Assembly (NCBI GenBank): GCA_023391815.1
Contig: JAEWAF010000087.1
Location: forward strand, 1 to 15,971
DNA: 15,971 nucleotides
Reading direction: 5' to 3'
Source of the DNA: Pseudomonadota bacterium
Lineage (GTDB): Bacteria; Pseudomonadota; Gammaproteobacteria; Steroidobacterales; Steroidobacteraceae
Positions 13,531 through 15,971 of this stretch are shown here, in pieces. Every line of letters begins with the position of its first letter. Within the stretch, counting starts at the first letter, position 1. Below the pieces are notes generated by a model that was not told the DNA's origin, made no database searches, and saw only the letters and a program-made list of their open reading frames with translations. Position numbers and translations under genes: made by a program.

Positions 13531-14031
13531 TCAGTCGAACTCGATGTGCTCGCGGAGGTGCGCGTAGCCGGTGGTCAACATTCTCCGCACCATCCGCGGG
13601 GTCACGCCCAAATGAGCGGCGATTTCATCGTGAGACATGTCCTCACGCAGCTTCAGATACACCACCGCTCGCACCATGGGCGTCATGGTCCGCAGGGCCG
13701 AGTCGAGCTGGGCCTTGAACTGGGCGTCGTCGAGCAGCGATTCCGGAGTGGCGGCGGCGACCAGGTTTTCCAGCTCGGCGTCGCTGTGGGGCTTGGCGTG
13801 GACCGCTCGCATGCGCCATTCCTGGGCGACGTTGCTGGCGACCCGATACAGATAGGCCTGCGGCTCCTTGATGTGCTCGATCTGTTCGACCCGGAGCAGG
13901 CGGATGTAGACCTCCTGCGCCAGGTCTTCAGGGTCGATCCGGCCGGGCAGCCGACGGCGCAGATAGCGCGTCAGGCCCGCGTTCCAGTGGCGGGCCCATT
14001 CGGCGATGCGTTGGCTGCGGCCGGAGGGCAT
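13531..14031 (-). CDS. fecI: FecI-type ECF sigma factor
   Basis: The 166-residue protein has region 2 (about 17-80, with DPEDLAQEVYIRLLR and PQAYLYRVASNVAQEW, the FecI-group pattern) and region 4 (about 105-160), whose helix-turn-helix is MSHDEIAAHLGVTPRMVRRM. It should direct RNA polymerase to the receptor operon when released or activated by the fecR product. The ATG at 14031 is the clear start, but its ribosome binding site is weak. It is the first gene of the fecI-fecR pair and diverges from the pirin genes. A 30-bp element shared with the receptor gene lies 41 nt upstream and suggests autoregulation. Unlike the textbook fecIRA order, the receptor does not follow fecR; the dGTPase pair does. 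Confidence 0.92.
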   Translation of the reverse strand: MPSGRSQRIAEWARHWNAGLTRYLRRRLPGRIDPEDLAQEVYIRLLRVEQIEHIKEPQAYLYRVASNVAQEWRMRAVHAKPHSDAELENLVAAATPESLLDDAQFKAQLDSALRTMTPMVRAVVYLKLREDMSHDEIAAHLGVTPRMVRRMLTTGYAHLREHIEFD

Positions 14032-14072
14032 GTGAGCGGGCGTTTCCCGGATGGTTCGCTGAGGGTTCTGGG

Positions 14073-14102
14073 GCTATGAGGGGGCGAGGGTCGAAAGCTG
14101 CC
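14073..14102 (-). promoter_or_regulatory. Putative FecI-type promoter of the fecIR operon
   Basis: Read on the minus strand, this 30-bp block begins GGCAG and ends CCCCCTCATAGC (14084-14073), and aligns without gaps to 5549-5578 upstream of the TonB receptor gene at 24 of 30 positions. It ends 41 nt before the fecI ATG, close to the 47-nt spacing at the receptor gene. Matching position, orientation and spacing make a shared sigma-dependent promoter the simplest explanation. Confidence 0.65.
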
Positions 14103-14188
14103 CTGAGCATAAGATTTATCGCATGGGCGTGCTATTTCCGAGGACGGCGGCGGCGTACCTTGGTCCCATCGAAAACGAGGAGCCAACC

Positions 14189-14911
14189 ATGCAGAACATC
14201 CGACGCAGCAACGAACGCGGTTATGCCGATCACGGCTGGCTGAAGTCGTTCCACACGTTCTCTTTCGCCGACTACTACGATCCGCGACACATCGAATTCG
14301 GCGCCCTGCGCGTGATCAACGAGGATCGCGTCGCTGCCGGCGCGGGCTTCGGCACGCACGGGCATCGGGACATGGAAATCATCAGCTACGTGCTCGATGG
14401 CGAACTGGCGCATAAGGACTCGATGGGCACGGGCGAGACCATTCGGCCCGGCGACGTCCAGCGCATGAGCGCGGGGCGCGGCGTCACGCACAGCGAGTTC
14501 AATCCGTCGCGCGAGCGGCCGGTGCATTTCCTGCAGATCTGGATTCAGCCGAATCAGCGGGGCGTGCAGCCGAGCTACGAGCAGAAGCACTTTCCGACCG
14601 AGGAGAAGCGGGGCAAGCTGCGCTTGATCGCTTCGTCAGATGGCGCCGAAGGCTCGGTGACCATTCATCAGGACGCGAAGGTGTACGCCGGTTTGTTCGA
14701 TGGCGAGGAGCAGGCCGAGTTGTCGATCGGCGCCGACCGTCAGGTGTATTTGCACGTGGCGCGCGGCACGGTGACGGCGAATGGCAATGTGCTCAACGCC
14801 GGCGATGCGTTGTCGCTGACCGACACATCGGCGTTGTCCCTGAGTCAGGGGCACGGTGCCGAAGTGATAGTGTTCGATCTGCAGCGGGTTGCTTCTGGAG
14901 TGCGGCAGTGA
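14189..14911 (+). CDS. Pirin family protein, YhhW-like
   Basis: The 240-residue protein is a bicupin of the pirin/YhhW group. Members bind a metal, and some have quercetin 2,3-dioxygenase activity in vitro; the physiological substrate is usually unknown. The metal ligands are intact: His57 and His59 in GTHGHRDMEI, His101 and Glu103 in GVTHSEFN. The opening NERGYADHGWLKSFHTFSF is typical. The start at 14189 is chosen because AGGAG lies at 14178-14182 and the family begins here; an ATG at 14123 would add 22 atypical residues. It is cytoplasmic, with no signal peptide. The stop overlaps the next pirin gene as GTGA. It diverges from fecI across a 157-bp intergenic region. Confidence 0.92.
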   Translation: MQNIRRSNERGYADHGWLKSFHTFSFADYYDPRHIEFGALRVINEDRVAAGAGFGTHGHRDMEIISYVLDGELAHKDSMGTGETIRPGDVQRMSAGRGVTHSEFNPSRERPVHFLQIWIQPNQRGVQPSYEQKHFPTEEKRGKLRLIASSDGAEGSVTIHQDAKVYAGLFDGEEQAELSIGADRQVYLHVARGTVTANGNVLNAGDALSLTDTSALSLSQGHGAEVIVFDLQRVASGVRQ

Positions 14912-15807
14912 CGATTGAATTGGTGATTCCTTCCCGGCGCAAGGACCTGGGCGGCTTCGAAGTCGGCCGGGTCCTGCCCTGGACCCAGCGGCGCATGGTC
15001 GGGCCGTTCATCTTTTTCGACCACATGGGCCCGGTGAACTTTCCGCCCCGGGTGCCGCGCAAGACCGATGTGAGGCCGCATCCTCACATCGGTCTCTCCA
15101 CCATCACGTATCTGTACGACGGCGAGATCGTGCATCGGGACAGCGTGGGCTTTCATCAAACCATTCGGCCCGGAGAAGTGAACTGGATGACCGCCGGCAG
15201 CGGCATCAGTCATTCGGAGCGCTTCGACAGCATTCGCGAAACGGGCGGCTCCATGCATGGCATTCAGGCGTGGGTCGCGTTGCCGGAGTCGGTGGAAGAA
15301 ATCGCACCGGGCTTCGTGCATTTCGACGCGCGTCAGCTGCCCTCGCATTCGGAGCAGGGATTGAGCGTGAAAGTGATCGCGGGGTCGGCGTATGGGATGA
15401 CCAGTCCGGTGCAGACGCATTCGCCTTTGTTCTACGTGCATCTCGAATTGGAGGCGGGGCGTACGACGGACGTATGCAGTGGGTATAGCGAGCGCGCGAT
15501 CTACGTCGCCAAAGGGTCTGTTCGTATCGAAGGCGAGCAGTACGACACCGGCCAGATGGCGGTGGTGTCGCCGGGCGCGATGCCGGCGATCACGGCGATC
15601 GAGCCGTCGATCGTGATGTTGCTCGGAGGAGAGGCGGTCGGGCCGCGTCACATCTGGTGGAACTTCGTGTCCTCCAGTCAGGAACGGATCGAGCAGGCCA
15701 AGGCGGACTGGAAGGCGGGGCGCATCAAGTTGCCGGTGGACGACGATAAGGAGTTCATTCCTCTGCCGGAGGATCCGCCGAAGCCGAAGCCGGAGCCGAT
15801 GTCTTAG
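14908..15807 (+). CDS. Second pirin family protein (PirC-containing)
   Basis: The 299-residue protein starts at GTG (14908), which overlaps the previous stop codon as GTGA; GGAG lies seven bases upstream. The N-terminal pirin domain has WTQRRMVGPFIFFDHMGP and the metal ligands His58 and His60 (RPHPHIGL) and His102 and Glu104 (ISHSERF). A C-terminal cupin (about 170-285, with HSPLFYVHLELEAG and GPRHIWWNFVSSS) fits the Pirin_C domain, which the first pirin lacks in this form. The tail is Pro/Glu/Lys-rich (LPEDPPKPKPEPMS). It probably acts with or beside the first pirin as a cytoplasmic redox or quercetinase-like protein. Sequence divergence from its neighbour shows these are different subfamilies and not a recent duplication. 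Confidence 0.92.
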   Translation: MTIELVIPSRRKDLGGFEVGRVLPWTQRRMVGPFIFFDHMGPVNFPPRVPRKTDVRPHPHIGLSTITYLYDGEIVHRDSVGFHQTIRPGEVNWMTAGSGISHSERFDSIRETGGSMHGIQAWVALPESVEEIAPGFVHFDARQLPSHSEQGLSVKVIAGSAYGMTSPVQTHSPLFYVHLELEAGRTTDVCSGYSERAIYVAKGSVRIEGEQYDTGQMAVVSPGAMPAITAIEPSIVMLLGGEAVGPRHIWWNFVSSSQERIEQAKADWKAGRIKLPVDDDKEFIPLPEDPPKPKPEPMS

Positions 15808-15883
15808 CGGGGCGGAACGGAGCGGATTATTGAGCGCGGTGGGTCGCTGAGTGGCGGTGGTGCTGAGGGCGGTGGTTCGCAGC

Positions 15884-15910
15884 GCCTGGGGGAGGGATGT
15901 CCTCCCCGGC
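15884..15910 (+). terminator. Hairpin after the pirin genes, possible terminator
   Basis: GGGGAGG (15889-15895) pairs with CCTCCCC (15901-15907) around GATGT. Outer GCC/GGC bases (15884-15886, 15908-15910) can extend the stem past a 2-nt bulge. It lies about 80 bp after the second pirin stop. There is no T-tract, so termination efficiency is doubtful. The remaining bases to the window end are GC-rich with small inverted repeats (GCAACG/CGTTGC), and I see no gene in them. Confidence 0.4.
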
Positions 15911-15971
15911 ACCGCGACGCACGCCGTCGCAACGCTTCGCTCGCGCTGACGCGCGCGACGTTGCTGTACCT

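Noticed and set aside
14845..15912. 355-codon minus-strand open frame opposite the pirins
   Set aside because: It is antisense to genes with intact metal-binding motifs, and its product is Arg/His-rich without family features.

Overview
The window reads as chromosomal DNA from a high-GC proteobacterium. A Fec-type sigma/anti-sigma pair, a TonB-dependent receptor with an N-terminal signalling domain, a DUF6152 protein, SlyX and tandem pirins together suggest a gammaproteobacterium, perhaps Steroidobacter/Nevskia-like. That placement is inference from gene content only. No rRNA, tRNA, transposase, integrase or CRISPR array was seen, and no gene-free stretch exceeds about 300 bases.

Left part (1-3750), mostly minus strand: a degenerate 17-18-nt tandem repeat array enters from the left edge (1-190). 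It is followed by a three-gene minus-strand operon for exported or membrane proteins: a conserved secreted protein, a DUF6152 protein, and a 46-residue single-helix membrane protein coupled by a GTGA overlap. A lipoprotein aldose 1-epimerase (galM family) ends at a clear intrinsic terminator that abuts the operon's promoter. A small periplasmic EF-hand protein follows.

Centre (3755-10022), plus strand: an orphan multi-pass membrane histidine kinase is translationally coupled to slyX. Next come a signalling-type TonB-dependent receptor and a periplasmic GH37 trehalase. I read receptor plus trehalase as a trehalose (or trehalose-containing saccharide) acquisition unit.

Right part (10031-14102), minus strand: fecI-like and fecR-like regulators, then a two-gene operon encoding a canonical HD-family dGTPase and an overlapping poly(A)-polymerase/CCA-type nucleotidyltransferase head domain. 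The receptor gene and fecI share a gap-free 30-bp upstream element (24/30 identical), which looks like a FecI-type promoter. It would tie the two separated halves of the locus into one autoregulated regulon. The dGTPase/nucleotidyltransferase pair sits between fecR and the trehalase gene, has lower GC in hand-counted samples, has its own strong ribosome binding site, and ends only 8 bp from the converging trehalase gene. It is the best candidate for an undescribed accessory system, possibly nucleotide-depletion phage defence with a nucleotidyltransferase partner.

Right end (14189-15807), plus strand: two pirin-family genes overlapping at GTGA, both with intact metal ligands, followed by a hairpin.
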